Shown: positions 47,398 through 58,547, counted from the first letter of the stretch. The stretch: 64,000 nt of DNA from Anadara kagoshimensis (GCA_021292105.1 CM037872.1:14038791-14102790), one strand, 5' to 3'. Made by a program: numbers and translations. Notes: generated from the letters alone by a model not told the origin.

Positions 47398-50300
47398 AAT
47401 TAAAAACCTTTTCAGCTACCAATCCAAAATATATTTTCTCAATGTATCGAAAGCTTTACCATATCTCAATCTAAAACAATACCATCTCCCGATCCAAACA
47501 ACAATACCAACCCAATCTAAAACATGCTATTCAAAGGGTGTTTTTGTTGCTACCAGTGTGTTTGCTTTTTTCCACATCACTGTTTTGTGAAATCCGCTGT
47601 TTGCTCTTACAGATAACGGCCAAATACATTTGCTTTCAGCTCTATTTACTAGAGAAAAAATACCCAAAAATGATCACACGCAGACAGAAACGCACACCCA
47701 CGTACAAAAACGCAGTCCAAACTTACCTTACGCTAAATCTTGATGAAAGCCTACCTACAAAACCAAACAACTTTGATTTAAAAACTTAAAGTTCCGATTT
47801 AAACAAAGAAAATTCGATAGTTTATAGAAGCAATATAAAATTACAACTTTTTTTTACCAGCAAATTCAGCTGTGATATACACAATAATCATTCTTTATTT
47901 CTACGGAAACCGCGGCCGATTGGTGCCAGGGTAAAAAATTATTTTAATAACTGGTCGACGCCACTTATTTTATTTGGCGGTCGTCACTTAAGTATCAGCT
48001 TCCCTGATACCGACTGGGGTCTGTATAAGCTACCCTGATACCGACTGGGTTAGGTTAAATAACAATAGTTTTTCATTCAATAGTCAAAATCAACGTATAC
48101 AACTTTATTATCTTAAAGTTTATACTTAAAAACTTGAAAGTTTAAGACACGGCTAACAAAAAGGGACCAGCTTTTGCCGAGTGATCCAGATAGAGCTAGT
48201 GATATTAAAAAAAACTGTCGAGAGATAGGTCTGTCTAATATGTGAGGAATCGAGAAGAGCGACATATTTGCCACTTATTCATGAACATAATGTAAACTAT
48301 CCACGGGCCTGTACTGTATTCCGTTGGACCCAAATGCTGATGATGAACATTGGTATGGGTTGTGGATGGATGCTTGGGTGGGTGAAATGTCCCCTGATTG
48401 TTTATACTTACTGAAGGACTTTCCAACTTGCTGTTTATTCTTTGTAACGCATTTATAGATTATAAACGTAGCAATAACTACCACAATCCACACGGCACAC
48501 GTTACCAAGACAACCGGTATATACGAAGATAACTCCTCTGACTGACATTTAAATCCAGTACCTGAAAACAAACAACAAAAACAATTAAAATGTACTTGAT
48601 ATGTATTTTTATCGTCAGCCGAGAAATTTGCGAGGGGATATATGTAGTAATGCATTCCGTCCGTCCGTCCGTCCAACAGTGTATCTGTACGTCCGCACCA
48701 GTTATCCAATAATATCAATCAGATATTGACAAAACTTTAAAGTTGCAGTTGTGCATATTGTTTTCCTGTTCCGGTTCAATGAATTTTCTAGAGTTATGGC
48801 CCTTTGAATGATTACAAATACCTCTCGAAGGGAATCTTGCTTTCACTGAAAGCTCTTGTTCAAAATGTAACCATATCGAAAGAACAATTAGTAGTCGATT
48901 GGAAATAATTATGTTTTACATCCCAGTGAAGATGCATTCACCGCAAACCAAAGGCTTTCAGTTCTTGGATGATGGCGGATGTAACCGGAATACCCGGAGA
49001 AAATCACCGGACTACGAACTGGCTAACTAAGATTAGTCCGACTAATCAGCCCACTAAACCCCCATTTTAATTTTTTGACTTTTTGGAGGACAAACCTCCA
49101 AAAAGTCAAAAAATTAAAATGGGGGTTTAGTGGGCTGATTAGTCGGACTAAACTAAGATATACTCCGAAAGGGGTTAGGATCTAGGTGGTTAGAAGCGCT
49201 GCTATATGTAAACGCAGAGCACCATTGCTCCAATCCACTATTACAAAGTTCACAAAAACGTCTATAACTATGTACCAAAGTATACGACAACTAAAACTAC
49301 GACAAACATAAGTTAAACGCATCCCTTTTGCGAAGTAAGGTATAATGACAGTAAATTATGTATCTTAAATGACACTTTATCACAAACCCATTGAATCTTA
49401 CTATAGGGATACATTACATTTTCTTTCCATGTGATATAAAGGTCCGTATCGCACATGTGCAATACAATATTCCGTATCACCATAGTAACCGAAACTACTT
49501 TTAGGGAAATTCCCTTTTCCGACAACAATAATATGACGTCATTGATTGGTTATAATTAGAAACCGATCATTGACAGATTAAACCAAAGAAAGCTTTTCAT
49601 TTAGTTTGGTAGGGTATGTGATAAATACAAAACCACACATATGTGGTTTTCTGACGTAGCTGATCGCACGAGTTTATTATGCGGACGCAAACATTACACT
49701 CGTGCGCAGAGCACACTCGTGTAATGTATCCGTCCGCACAATAAACTCGTGCGATCAGCTACGTAGTATTACAATAGGAAAGTCAAATACAAACAAACCA
49801 GCCATGTCGTAATCAAAATCTAAAAAAAGCAAAGTTAAAAATTGAAAGCTTGCAAAAAAATGTTAAATCCAGGAAATTCCATCAGAGAAGTGAGGTCGGG
49901 TACTGACACATATGTCAAAATCCCGTTTTTGACGTGTAATAGATTAAAATTATATTAAAAATATTGAATGCTTCAAGCCATGCTTTGTTATCCCTGAAAA
50001 CGGAAACCTCATTGTTCATGTTGTTGCCATTTCTGAACATGTTTTATTCTACTGTAATTTGATGTCAAACTAAATTGGTAAAAACTAGCAAAACATGGGA
50101 GACATTTTCTCCAAAACTCTGCTCTGTCATGCATTTATAGTATAGAAGTGAATTTTCACTGTATGCATGTCCATTTCATTTATTTTTTCATTAAAAAAGA
50201 AACGTATTTTCATTTCTGCTCATTTAATAAATAGAGCTTAAAAAGAGAAAGAAAAGAAAAGAAAAACACAATTCAAACAATAATACAGTCGTGAGAAGTT

Positions 50301-52785
50301 AAATATACATGTAGCAACGATTTGGCGTAGGGATTCAAATGACGTCAAAGAGAGTCACCCATTAATGCAAAAATAACAGAAAAGATCTAACCAATCAAAA
50401 TCTTCGAGACAAAGCAGAATTCAATAATTAATGGATATGATATAGTACTTACTGCCAGCAGTTTCACCATCAATTACACTCAGTGTAAAACTTGAATTAC
50501 TTTTCATTTCGACGCCATTGACCTGGTTTGTCGCCACGCATTCGTACTCAGCTTCATTAAGTTTGGTAGCGTTTCTGATATAAAATCGTTTAAATGATCT
50601 GACATCTACGCTATTTTTGTACCATTTGATACTCGGTTCCGGATATCCGTCGGATTCACATGTTAAGGTGTAGTTATCCCCTAGCTTTATCTCATTGGTT
50701 AATGGGCTCTTGTGTATCACGGGAGTACTCGGTGAATCTGAAAAAACATAAAACATTTTAACTCCATTGCACTTTTATTTATTTGTGATTTTGGAGGTGT
50801 GGAAGCAGATTTCTATAAAAAGTGAATCGAGAGTCTACCAATTCCAAAAGGGTCCTTTAGCATTTTACCTTTATATTTTACATTTAAGCTTCACTAAAAC
50901 TTATTCATAACATATTTATCCCACAAAACAGTATAACCGGCTATATAATCCATCTTTTTTTTCTTTTTTCATTAAGTTTATTTTTGCTCAAAACTTCTGC
51001 CAAATCACATGTGTTTTACAAAGAAGTATAGCTAATTGCTATGCAATGTGCGATAACACAATCCACGATGAACGTGCCCTGGAACGTGCTATAAAGAAAC
51101 AAAATATATACATGGACACGGATCAATTAAACTACTGCTTCTAAAATGTTCATCTTGATGAGAACGACTGTAAAAAACACATTTAGTTGTCCACACATTT
51201 ATTCTAAAAAACTTACATAACTACACACGATGTAAATAACTAACAAATACCGCTATAGCTAGCACTCGCACTACGTCGCCAATTGGCCATTCAATTATAT
51301 TTACTTACGGAACACGGCTACATGTAGTTGCCCATATAATGATGTTTACTTACGGAACACGGCTAGTTGTCCATATAATGATGTTGACTTACGGAACATC
51401 ACTAGTTGCCCATCAAATGATGTTGACTTACGGAACACCCCTAGTTGCCCATTCAATTATGTTTACTTACAGAACACGGCAAGTTGCCCATATAATGATG
51501 TTTACTTACGGAACACGGCTAGTTGCCCATATAATGATGTTTACTTACGGAACACGGCTAGTTGTCCATATAATGATGTTGACTTACGGAACATCACTAG
51601 TTGCCCATCAAATGATGTTGACTTACGGAACACCCCTAGTTGCCCATTCAATTATGTTTACTTACAGAACACGGCTAGTTGCCCATATAATGATGTTTAC
51701 TTACGGAACACGGCTAGTTGCCCATATAATGATGTTTACTTACGGAACACGGCTAGTTGCCTATATAATGATGTTTACTTACGGAACACGGCTAGTTGCC
51801 CATATAATGGTGTTTACTTACGGAACACGGCTAGTTGTCCATATAATGATGTTTACTTACGGAACACGGCTAGTTGTCCATATAATGATGTTAACTCGTC
51901 CGGTTGAACTAGTTCCTGTTCTACTCTACATATAACAGTAGACAGATGATCCTCCCTAGTGGCTATCCACCGTAGTTCATCAATTTTATATGTATAACAG
52001 TTTTGTGGAGAACTGGTACTTTTGGTACTCTGTAGTATGGTTGGTATAGTAGAATCCCTCCTGTATCTTAACCATGTGATCGAACCCGCTGGTTTACCAA
52101 CATCAGACTCACAAGTAAACACCACTTCCTCGTTCTCTCTAACCACACTTGTTTCTAACATTATCTGTGGATCACTGGGAAAACCTTAACAATTAGTCAG
52201 AAAATAATTAAAACATCTTGCATGTAATGTTGATTATGGCGCTATAAATCACCGCTTTAAGCAACATTAACAATTGACATCACATGCTAATAAATAAACG
52301 CATTAAATGGACCGGAAGACATATTCAAATAAAAAAGATTGGGCTAATTCTGATTTAGGAGCCAGTCAAGATTGTTTCACTTATATCGAGGCGGTCAGTT
52401 CTGGAATGGTAGAGGAAACCGACCTTCCCAAAAAAAACCCATCTACATGTACCTTCGGCAAGGGAACTGACAAACTTTCTCATACTAGGATCTGTTCGAA
52501 TGGTATTTGAACCTGGCAGAGAGGCGCAGTGATGTATAAGCGTCCCCTTTAAAAATTGTGAAGAGGAATAGAGAGAGTATTCAAACTCGTACAAACCTTC
52601 ATCATGATAACCAGTACCTTTACTTTGTCTGTATTTTATTTAATAAATCGAATGGTACGTTGATCTACTCGTCTTAAATTTAATCAGACTGCTAACTATA
52701 TTTGTCCTCCTCAACACCGTGATTGTTTCAATTTTTCAAAGAAAAAAGTAAAAAAATAACAACCAAAATAAAGAAAGTATTAAAA

Positions 52786-52817
<32 letters not shown>

Positions 52818-54490
52818 GAATAATGAATAATGAATGAATGAATATATAAATAAAACCTACTTTTGACTTGAAATATTGTGTCTGTAATAATTGTTCTTTC
52901 TATGTTGTCTGAATCTCTGTATTTAGCTCGACACCGGAAGTCACCTTCCAGATCACACTGCACATTATCTATTATTACGGTAAAGGTAAGGGTGGATCTA
53001 CCAATCAAGTCAGACCGGAAGCTATATCCTTCGGGAATGTAGGCGTTACTTATTAGACTTCCGCTTCCGTTAAAATGTGTACCACCTATAGCTACGAAGT
53101 TCGGCGAAGTGAATGTTGGCCCCCGTAACCATTCCATATTTGTAAATATTTCGCCAGGAAGATGCGTGTAAGTACATGTTAATTCTGCAATATGATTGTG
53201 AATTCCTGACGAATATCTAGGCACAGTGACATTGGCCGATTCTACAAGAAAAATAAGAAAAAAATTAAAATTAAATCTTGAAAATGGGGTTCGTTAGTCT
53301 ACCACGTGGTACCCCATAACGTTTCTTCGGGACAATTATTTCCATTGGAGATGGAATCGTTTTCCCGTTTAACAAAACTAGACATGAAATTTAGAATGTA
53401 AATTCACCAAAAATCGAAAACCCAAGCAGTGATAAATCAATAAACCTAGCCACACGAGTAAGTAATTAAGGTTATTAACAATGATAAAAAAACATATTAC
53501 TAATTTTGTCCTAAACATAGTCGAAAATATACAAACTTGACATGGTGACTTTGGAGTCCAAAGTATCAAGCCTGATAAATGCATTTTAGATTTATTTATT
53601 TATTGAATAGGGTTTTACTTCCCAGTCAAGAAAATTTTACTTATATCGAGAGGCCACCAGCTATAAATGAAGTGGAACATATTTGACCTTTCTAGTGCGA
53701 TCAGGGCAATGTGCTGGGAGCGTTCTTTTACGTGCCATGGGCCATCGGTTTTAAGCTCTCTTTCGAAGGACCCCATGAATTTTATTTCTAAATGTCGAGT
53801 GTTTAGTGATAGAACAGTCATTACTTTTTAAGAACCATTGATATAAGTGAAATATTCTCGACTGGGACGTAAAATCCATTTCAATCAATCAATCAATCAA
53901 TTAATCAATAATTCAAGCATTCATCAACAAATCAAGTCTGGGTAATATAAAGTAAACGCAGGTAAAGAACACAAAATTGCCTACTGGCGTAATCCGTGTC
54001 ACATCCTGACCGAAAAAGAATCACTATCAAAATTCTATGACGAAAACTACCGTCGTATACAAAAAAGTATTTAATTGACGAAATAACGGTTTCTGTCAGA
54101 ATTTATTTTGATAATTGACATGATAATCAGTTAGAGTTTGAAGTTTTCTATAGAAGAAACTCTATAACATGTCAATTCAACTGAACTATCCAATTCTTTC
54201 AGTGCGTAAAACTGAATCATATGACTGGCTTTTAGATTTATATTAATTATTTTACTCCATACTTCATTTGGTATTAAAGTTTTCTTAATTAAAGCAAAAT
54301 GTGACTTTCCTCATAAAGTCTTTAAATATCTAACGAAAATTTGAAACTGTATTCTTTACATGTGACAGTAAACTCTTACGGCTGACGGAAACCAAAAAGC
54401 AAGTATACAGGTTGAACACCGTGAATTATATTATAGAAACTTACCTGTTAATAAAATCAAAAAGTTAACTAGAAATAAAACTTGAAACAT
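44647..54490 (-). CDS. Ig-superfamily type I membrane receptor with ITIM-like tail, complete, 10 exons, 509 aa
   Basis: Joining ten exons gives 1,530 nt including the stop, in one frame. Order: signal peptide (1-16), Ig V-like domain (about 20-140), Ig C2-like domain (about 145-248), Ig I-set-like domain (about 255-342), transmembrane helix (about 359-381) and a 128-aa cytoplasmic tail with nine Tyr. Each Ig domain has the Cys-Trp-Cys core. The tail holds SPYLDI (Tyr444), which fits the ITIM consensus (S/I/V/L)xYxx(I/V/L), and a YxxL (YQGL, Tyr418). Expected role: cell-surface recognition or adhesion with phosphotyrosine signalling. Ligand unknown, and I cannot assign a named orthologue. All introns bounding the extracellular exons are phase 1, as usual for Ig exon shuffling. 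Confidence 0.88.
45788..45855 (-). CDS. Ig receptor exon 9 (ITIM-like motif)
   Basis: Acceptor TGATTTCAG. Reads HSGTYASAIFEDSPYLDIVS and DD. SPYLDI matches the ITIM consensus, with Ser at -2 and Ile at +3 from Tyr444; the flanking acids favour Src-family kinases (inference). Donor GACG|GTTAGT. Confidence 0.85.
46402..46429 (-). CDS. Ig receptor exon 8, second 28-nt microexon
   Basis: ATAAACAG acceptor, GAAG|GTAAGT donor. Reads LSIKERKG, basic. Carries phase 1 to phase 2. Confidence 0.72.
47268..47311 (-). CDS. Ig receptor exon 7 (tail)
   Basis: Acceptor TATTCCAG. Reads RREDPTVAFERNYQ and, with the next exon, forms YQGL, a YxxL motif at Tyr418. Donor CAAG|GTGATC is weaker than the others. 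Confidence 0.75.
47727..47754 (-). CDS. Ig receptor exon 6, 28-nt microexon
   Basis: TTTTGTAG acceptor and TAAG|GTAAGT donor. Reads RLSSRFSV and converts phase 1 to phase 2, exactly what exon 7 needs to read RREDPTVAFERNYQ. Without it the next exon is out of frame. Confidence 0.75.
48275..48411 (-). CDS. alternative cytoplasmic tail by read-through of the exon 5 donor
   Basis: If the GTAAGT at 48,406-48,411 is skipped, the frame continues for 45 residues (starting SKYKQSGDISPTQASIHNPY) to a TAA at 48,275, giving a 440-aa isoform. It contains IQYRPV (Tyr429), a second match to the ITIM consensus, and other Tyr. An AATAAA on the minus strand at 48,104-48,109, about 170 bp past the stop, could end such a transcript. 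It could equally be a chance open intron; expression data are decisive. Confidence 0.45.
48412..48561 (-). CDS. Ig receptor exon 5 (transmembrane)
   Basis: Acceptor TTTTCAG. STGFKCQSEELSSYIP stalk, then VVLVTCAVWIVVVIATFIIY as the helix, then the basic stop-transfer KCVTKNKQQ. Donor TTCA|GTAAGT, phase 1; if unused, the frame stays open into an alternative tail. Confidence 0.92.
49033..49151. mobile_element. fold-back MITE: perfect 57-bp inverted repeat with 5-nt loop
   Basis: Left arm 49,033-49,089 (TTAGTCCGACTAATCAGCCC...) and right arm 49,095-49,151 are exact reverse complements with the loop ACAAA. AACTAAGA flanks both sides (49,025-49,032 and 49,151-49,158, overlapping by one base), i.e. 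a 7-8-bp target duplication like that of hAT elements. In intron 4 of the Ig receptor. Confidence 0.9.
49654..49764. mobile_element. second fold-back element: 54-bp arms, imperfect
   Basis: Left arm 49,654-49,707 and right arm 49,711-49,764 pair; the outer 25 bp (ACGTAGCTGATCGCACGAGT...) are exact, the inner part has about seven mismatches. A small hairpin AAAACCACA/TGTGGTTTT sits just before it at 49,629-49,650. Confidence 0.85.
50453..50737 (-). CDS. Ig receptor exon 4 (Ig I-set-like domain)
   Basis: Acceptor TTTTTCAG. NYTLTCESDGYPEPSIKWYK and LNEAEYECVATNQVNG give the Cys-Trp-...Y.C I-set core. Three N-glycosylation sequons. Ends GGCA|GTAAGT, phase 1. Confidence 0.94.
51280..51899. repeat. 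39-bp minisatellite carrying 15 copies of a 5' splice donor
   Basis: Unit on the plus strand: TGATGTTTACTTACGGAACA then CGGCTAGTTGCCCATATAA. On the gene strand each unit reads ...GTGTTCC|GTAAGT. I count 15 ACTTAC sites from about 51,303 to 51,860; only the right-most is the real exon 3 end. A five-unit block (195 bp) is itself duplicated, since the variant order at about 51,348 repeats at about 51,543. Unit length 39 is a multiple of three and each unit has an in-frame TAA. Confidence 0.95.
51861..52184 (-). CDS. Ig receptor exon 3 (Ig C2-like domain); donor lies in a minisatellite
   Basis: Reads VVRENEEVVFTCESDVGKPA, GSITWLRYRR and LSTVICRVEQELVQPDELTS, then LYGQLAVF. Ends TTCC|GTAAGT in phase 1. 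The last ~38 bp and the donor are one unit of the 39-bp array at 51,280-51,899. Reading past the donor gives RK and a stop. Confidence 0.92.
52861..53241 (-). CDS. Ig receptor exon 2 (Ig V-like domain)
   Basis: Acceptor CTTGTAG. Core motifs IAELTCTYTHLPGE, MEWLRG and DLEGDFRCRAKY give the Cys, Trp and D.G.F.C pattern. NVT and NGS sequons. Ends AAAA|GTAGGT, phase 1. Confidence 0.92.
53594..53910. repeat. SINE S1 body (minus) next to an S1 tail (plus)
   Basis: 53,594-53,830 is the S1 body in minus orientation without a head. 53,833-53,900 is an S1 tail in plus orientation, ending in (CAAT)n. In intron 1 of the Ig receptor. Confidence 0.65.
54445..54490 (-). CDS. Ig receptor exon 1 (signal peptide)
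   Basis: ATG at 54,490 opens MFQVLFLVNFLILLTG, a hydrophobic signal peptide, ending ACAG|GTAAGT in phase 1. Confidence 0.85.
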
Positions 54491-54671
54491 AATTTAGTTC
54501 CTATCTTTCTTAATGACAGCTGTACTAATTAATGGCGATTACTGGACATATGACCATAAATGTCCGGAGTATTGTATCTATTACTTCCTGGACGGACGGA
54601 AATGACCACAAGTTTTCGCCCATCAACATACACATGTACTAATGTTATATAGAGCACTTACATCATTAAGC

Positions 54672-54893
54672 TACAGTACAGACCTGTCGAAAAATAAACA
54701 CCGAGCTAACGAAAAAGGAGTCGACGTTCGGTTGACGAGTGACCTAGATATGGATAGTTAGTGATCAAGAGATAGATTGCAGCTACCAAAAGCTGTCGAG
54801 ATACAACAAACAAGGGACCAGGATTAATTAGCTGTCTATTTACCACCAATAATAATTCGCTTAATGTTAAATTTTCGACAGGTCTGTACTGTA
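54672..54893. mobile_element. MITE family M1, intact, 222 bp
   Basis: 22-bp terminal repeats TACAGTACAGACCTGTCGAAAA (54,672-54,693) and their exact complement (54,872-54,893, with the TA ends likely the target duplication, mariner-like). Body non-coding with GAGCTAACGA and CAGCTACC motifs. It sits about 180 bp upstream of the Ig receptor start codon. Relics: 6,304-6,479, 19,650-19,805, 21,818-22,925, 48,141-48,236 and 62,219-62,300. Confidence 0.9.
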
Positions 54894-55112
54894 GTTAGTG
54901 ACATTGCACTATGAGTCAATATTTTTCTTCATCATAATGATAATGTAACATATTTAATAAGGATATTATACTAGTAACAACTTGGTACACACCAAAAAAG
55001 TGACCAGCATTCAGTTTCACAATCAATCCACAAGTGATATTTTCCTTAACTTAAATCTGACAAAATTGAAATCTCAAAGATGTTGTTGTTTTTCAAGATT
55101 TCGAGGAAGTTA

Positions 55113-55493
55113 ATTGGTTGGTTTGGTTGAATGTTGCTTAACGTCGCATCAGCAATTTTTCAGCTATTCGCGACGAGAACTATTTAATTAATCTCTATGG
55201 ATTAATCTATGAACAATTTTGTGTATGCATGTGAAGTGCGAGTGTGTTGTATGGTCTGCCTTGTACCAGCGCGCACTCAGGGCGACTTTACCGTGCTAGC
55301 TCACAGAGTCAATACACCGCAGACAAGCGTACCACTCCCCCAGTCCATTATACTGATACCAGGTGAATCAGTAAAGGCCAACGGCAAGGAAAATTCACTT
55401 TGCCACATGTGGTCCGAGCGGGACTCGAACTCACAGCGGTGAGAGACCCTGGATTTGAAGACTGACGTCTTGTCCATTAGGCCACCGCGCCCT
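55113..55493 (-). mobile_element. SINE S2, full length
   Basis: Reverse-oriented counterpart of 43,212-43,594, with the same tRNA-like head and a tail ending in AACCAAACC-type repeats. The two copies flank the Ig receptor gene as an inverted pair about 11.5 kb apart. Confidence 0.85.
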
Positions 55494-55499
55494 CCTCGA

Positions 55500-55962
55500 G
55501 GAAGTTAAGGTAGTATTTAAAAAATCGCATGAAACCAATACTATAAGCCTACATGTTGTCTTGATTATTTGTTTGGTTTTTTTCTAAAGTTTGTAACAGC
55601 AACAGTAATCAAGATGATGTATATTATCTAACGTCTTAGCAAAATCAGGTTCGGCATGTGATTAAATCTTTAACCACTATAGGTAACAGTGCCAAGATGA
55701 AGGCTGAACCAAAGTTATCTTGTAGTTAAAGGCTAATGCCTTAACCACTAGGCAACCGTAGATAAGGGACAAAGGATGGCTATTGCTTACAATAGGCACC
55801 AACCGCACGATACCAAAGATAGAGTAAGAAAGTTGAAAGTCAGAAAACGTGTAAGAATTGAGAAAGCGCCCTGGAAGAGCGAGTGGTCTATTACCCATCA
55901 AGGACACAGTAAACCACACCACCTTCCCGTTTGATGTTAGATATTACTCCGACATCTTGCAC

Positions 55963-55997
<35 letters not shown>

Positions 55998-56640
55998 GCA
56001 CGCGCGCGCGCGCGTATTGAGAATTTTTCTTTTCATCTAACAGATGGTGGTGACAATTATATTACATGCATGAGTTCAGAGATTTAAACATCTGAGGATG
56101 ATTGCAATAAATTGGTTGTGGTGCATACGGATAACGATACCGTGACAACCAGTAACAGCCAAATTACGAATTACTGATAGATTTATACACGAATGAGATC
56201 AGAGATATATACAACCCTCTTAGGTTGGTCGATAATTTCACATCACATTACCTACCACATGATGTTGTGTGTAACTCCTGGTCAACTTTACACAGACTTG
56301 TTAAACTAAAATTGGCAACTGACATGTACACTTGTATCTTGACAATTAATAAAAGCCAACAACAATGGTACAATGGTCCTCTTTTCATTAACCGAGTCGA
56401 ACCCTAAACCATAGAGGTCTTGTGATTAAAAGATAACCACTAGGCAATCGTAGCCCGAGGGAATTGAACCCTGAACCATAGGCACCTTGCGGTAAAAGGC
56501 TAATGCCTTAAACCACTAGGCAACCGTAGTCCAGGGGCAGATGATGGCTATTGCATGCAATAGAACACCAACTGTACAATACAAGAGAAAGAAATCAGAA
56601 AGCTAAAAGCCAGAAATATAAGAATTGAGAGAGAGTCCCT
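55500..56640. repeat. composite modules B, (AC)n(CG)n, A, B
   Basis: Module B at 55,670-55,960, dinucleotide run at 55,968-56,013, module A at 56,045-56,270, a second B at 56,395-56,640. Read on the minus strand, B has repeated tRNA-like pieces (TTGCCTAGTGGTTAAGGC and GGTTCAGGGTTCAA). Confidence 0.6.
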
Positions 56641-58494
56641 GTAGTATTGGATTACATCCAAAATAGAAATATGCGGACACGTTTAGGAATTTTAGGTAAC
56701 ATTATGACACGAAAAGAGTTTTTTATAAACATACAGGTTAGTTCTTCTTGGTAAATCTGTAATATAAAGAGGAACTATTTTCAAATAAGGTAAATATGAG
56801 GTCAAATATGCCGAAATCAAATAGTACTAAAACACCTTTTTTTCGAAAAAAACCTGTCAAGCAGTGTTTAGTAAATTTTGAATTGTCAAATAAATTATGA
56901 AAATAAAATTGCAAATACCATATCGAGTTTGAAAGAGTATTGTATTTTTAAATTTTGTATTTTAATGCAAATTGTTTCGCCATTCAAATAAATTTGCTCC
57001 AGGCCAGGATGTTTGTACGAGTTTAATGTAATGTCAAATTTGATGAAAATCATTCTCGTCTAATTTAAAGTAAGGAATCATTGAACTGACAACAGCAACG
57101 TACACTATGTGTTATGATGTGTGATAATAGTACCGATTGCAATTGGACTCCTAGGACAGTTTTAAGACACCGACCAGTGACAGATTGAGACCCTATTTCT
57201 CAAACTAGGGGCTTGCAAAGTCTAATTTACTTGTGTGTCAAAATACATCGTAAGATCTTTACATGTCGGCGGCTTTGTATATATGGGAATCATTTTTACA
57301 AATTGTTCACTATGTATTTTTTAATTTTGACTTTTGAAGCAAAGAACAAATCCCATTCATTTTTGATACACTAGTAATCTATATTTGGGAAAAGTGTGAC
57401 CAAAAGGAGCGACTGCCGGATCCTTCAACCTGTCTACCTATATGTGTAAAAAAGAAGTCAAAGGGAACTAACAATTAAATATTGTGTCCTTGATTTCTAA
57501 ATACGTCACATTGTAGCTGATATGGAACAATTTTATTTCCCCTGTTGAATATCAATATTTGTAAATATGGGAATTTTAGTCGAATAGAACCGCGCTGCTT
57601 TAACAGTATTTTTCACATCAGGAATATGTATGTATAACACCAATCTCACTTTAGTATGGGCTATGAATATGCAAACATACCCTATGAAAAATAATTATAG
57701 ATCTGTCATGCGATATTTTCGAATCTTTATAAAATACCAAAATCTCCAGAGACATTCCTCGAAATAAGTCTTACGAGTAAGCTCCCCTTTTTCTCCCGTT
57801 TCGTGTTTACAAATAAAAAATACATGTAATTTAATAAATATACCATATATCGTCTTTCGTATTTCAACCGTTTTATTTTTTCAGAGGTCATCAATATATT
57901 TAACGAACCGGATAACTATCAGCACTGTTTTGATCTTTTTGTTATCATACTACCATGCTATTGATGTCTCTCAAAATCGGATCTTTGATAACAAAGATTC
58001 ATTCATTCAGCCGGCAAGTTAGTCAAACCTTACAAATTTTAAAACAGAAATTGAAGAAACTAACAAATAATTTTTAGACCATAGGAACAAACTTGTTCAG
58101 GGTTTAATTAAAAAGACTTCTTTACGATTTCATAATTTCATTAGTGTCAGTCGGGTGAGGTATGGTACAGATGAGGAACATTTCCAACCAAGGCGCAGGG
58201 TATGATGCATTCATGACAGATCTATGGAAAATTTTATGCTTGCTCACTTACTGAAACACGTATAAATATTTCGTTACATGTAAACGGTATTTCCCCGGTT
58301 TTTTTTTAGTTGTTTAGCGAGCTACAATAAAATCCATTCAGTCAAAACATTGACATGAACGAGGTCCGGTTTGGGTTTCTCCGCCAGCTTTCATACTGTT
58401 TATATAATTATATATTTAAGGTTCAAGTAATGAAATGTTTTAACTTTAATGACGAATTCGTCAAAATAAAAACTTTCTTTTTCTTTCGGTGAAT

Positions 58495-58547
<53 letters not shown>

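Larger units (their letters stand above)
395..49915. repeat. interspersed ~120-bp repeat family (TTCCGGAGCACCTGGCCTCA type), about 10 copies
   Basis: Copies share TTCCGGAGCACCTGGCCTCA, then a CACGTGTT-like stretch, then TTTGCTTTTGGATTGTGATT. Plus orientation: about 395-520, 13,712-13,825, 18,125-18,240, 44,938-45,060 and 46,640-46,760. Minus orientation: about 6,655-6,760, 11,560-11,690, 33,362-33,475, 37,065-37,190 and 49,805-49,915. No coding capacity. The span given is that of the family, not one element. Confidence 0.7.

Noticed and set aside
51339-51935. Long plus-strand open frame of 13-residue repeats (MMFTYGTRLVAHI type)
   Set aside because: It is the 39-bp minisatellite read on the other strand; its length is a multiple of three, so it stays open by default.
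55209-55442. 77-aa frame also found at 43,266-43,499
   Set aside because: Shadow of the SINE S2 body.
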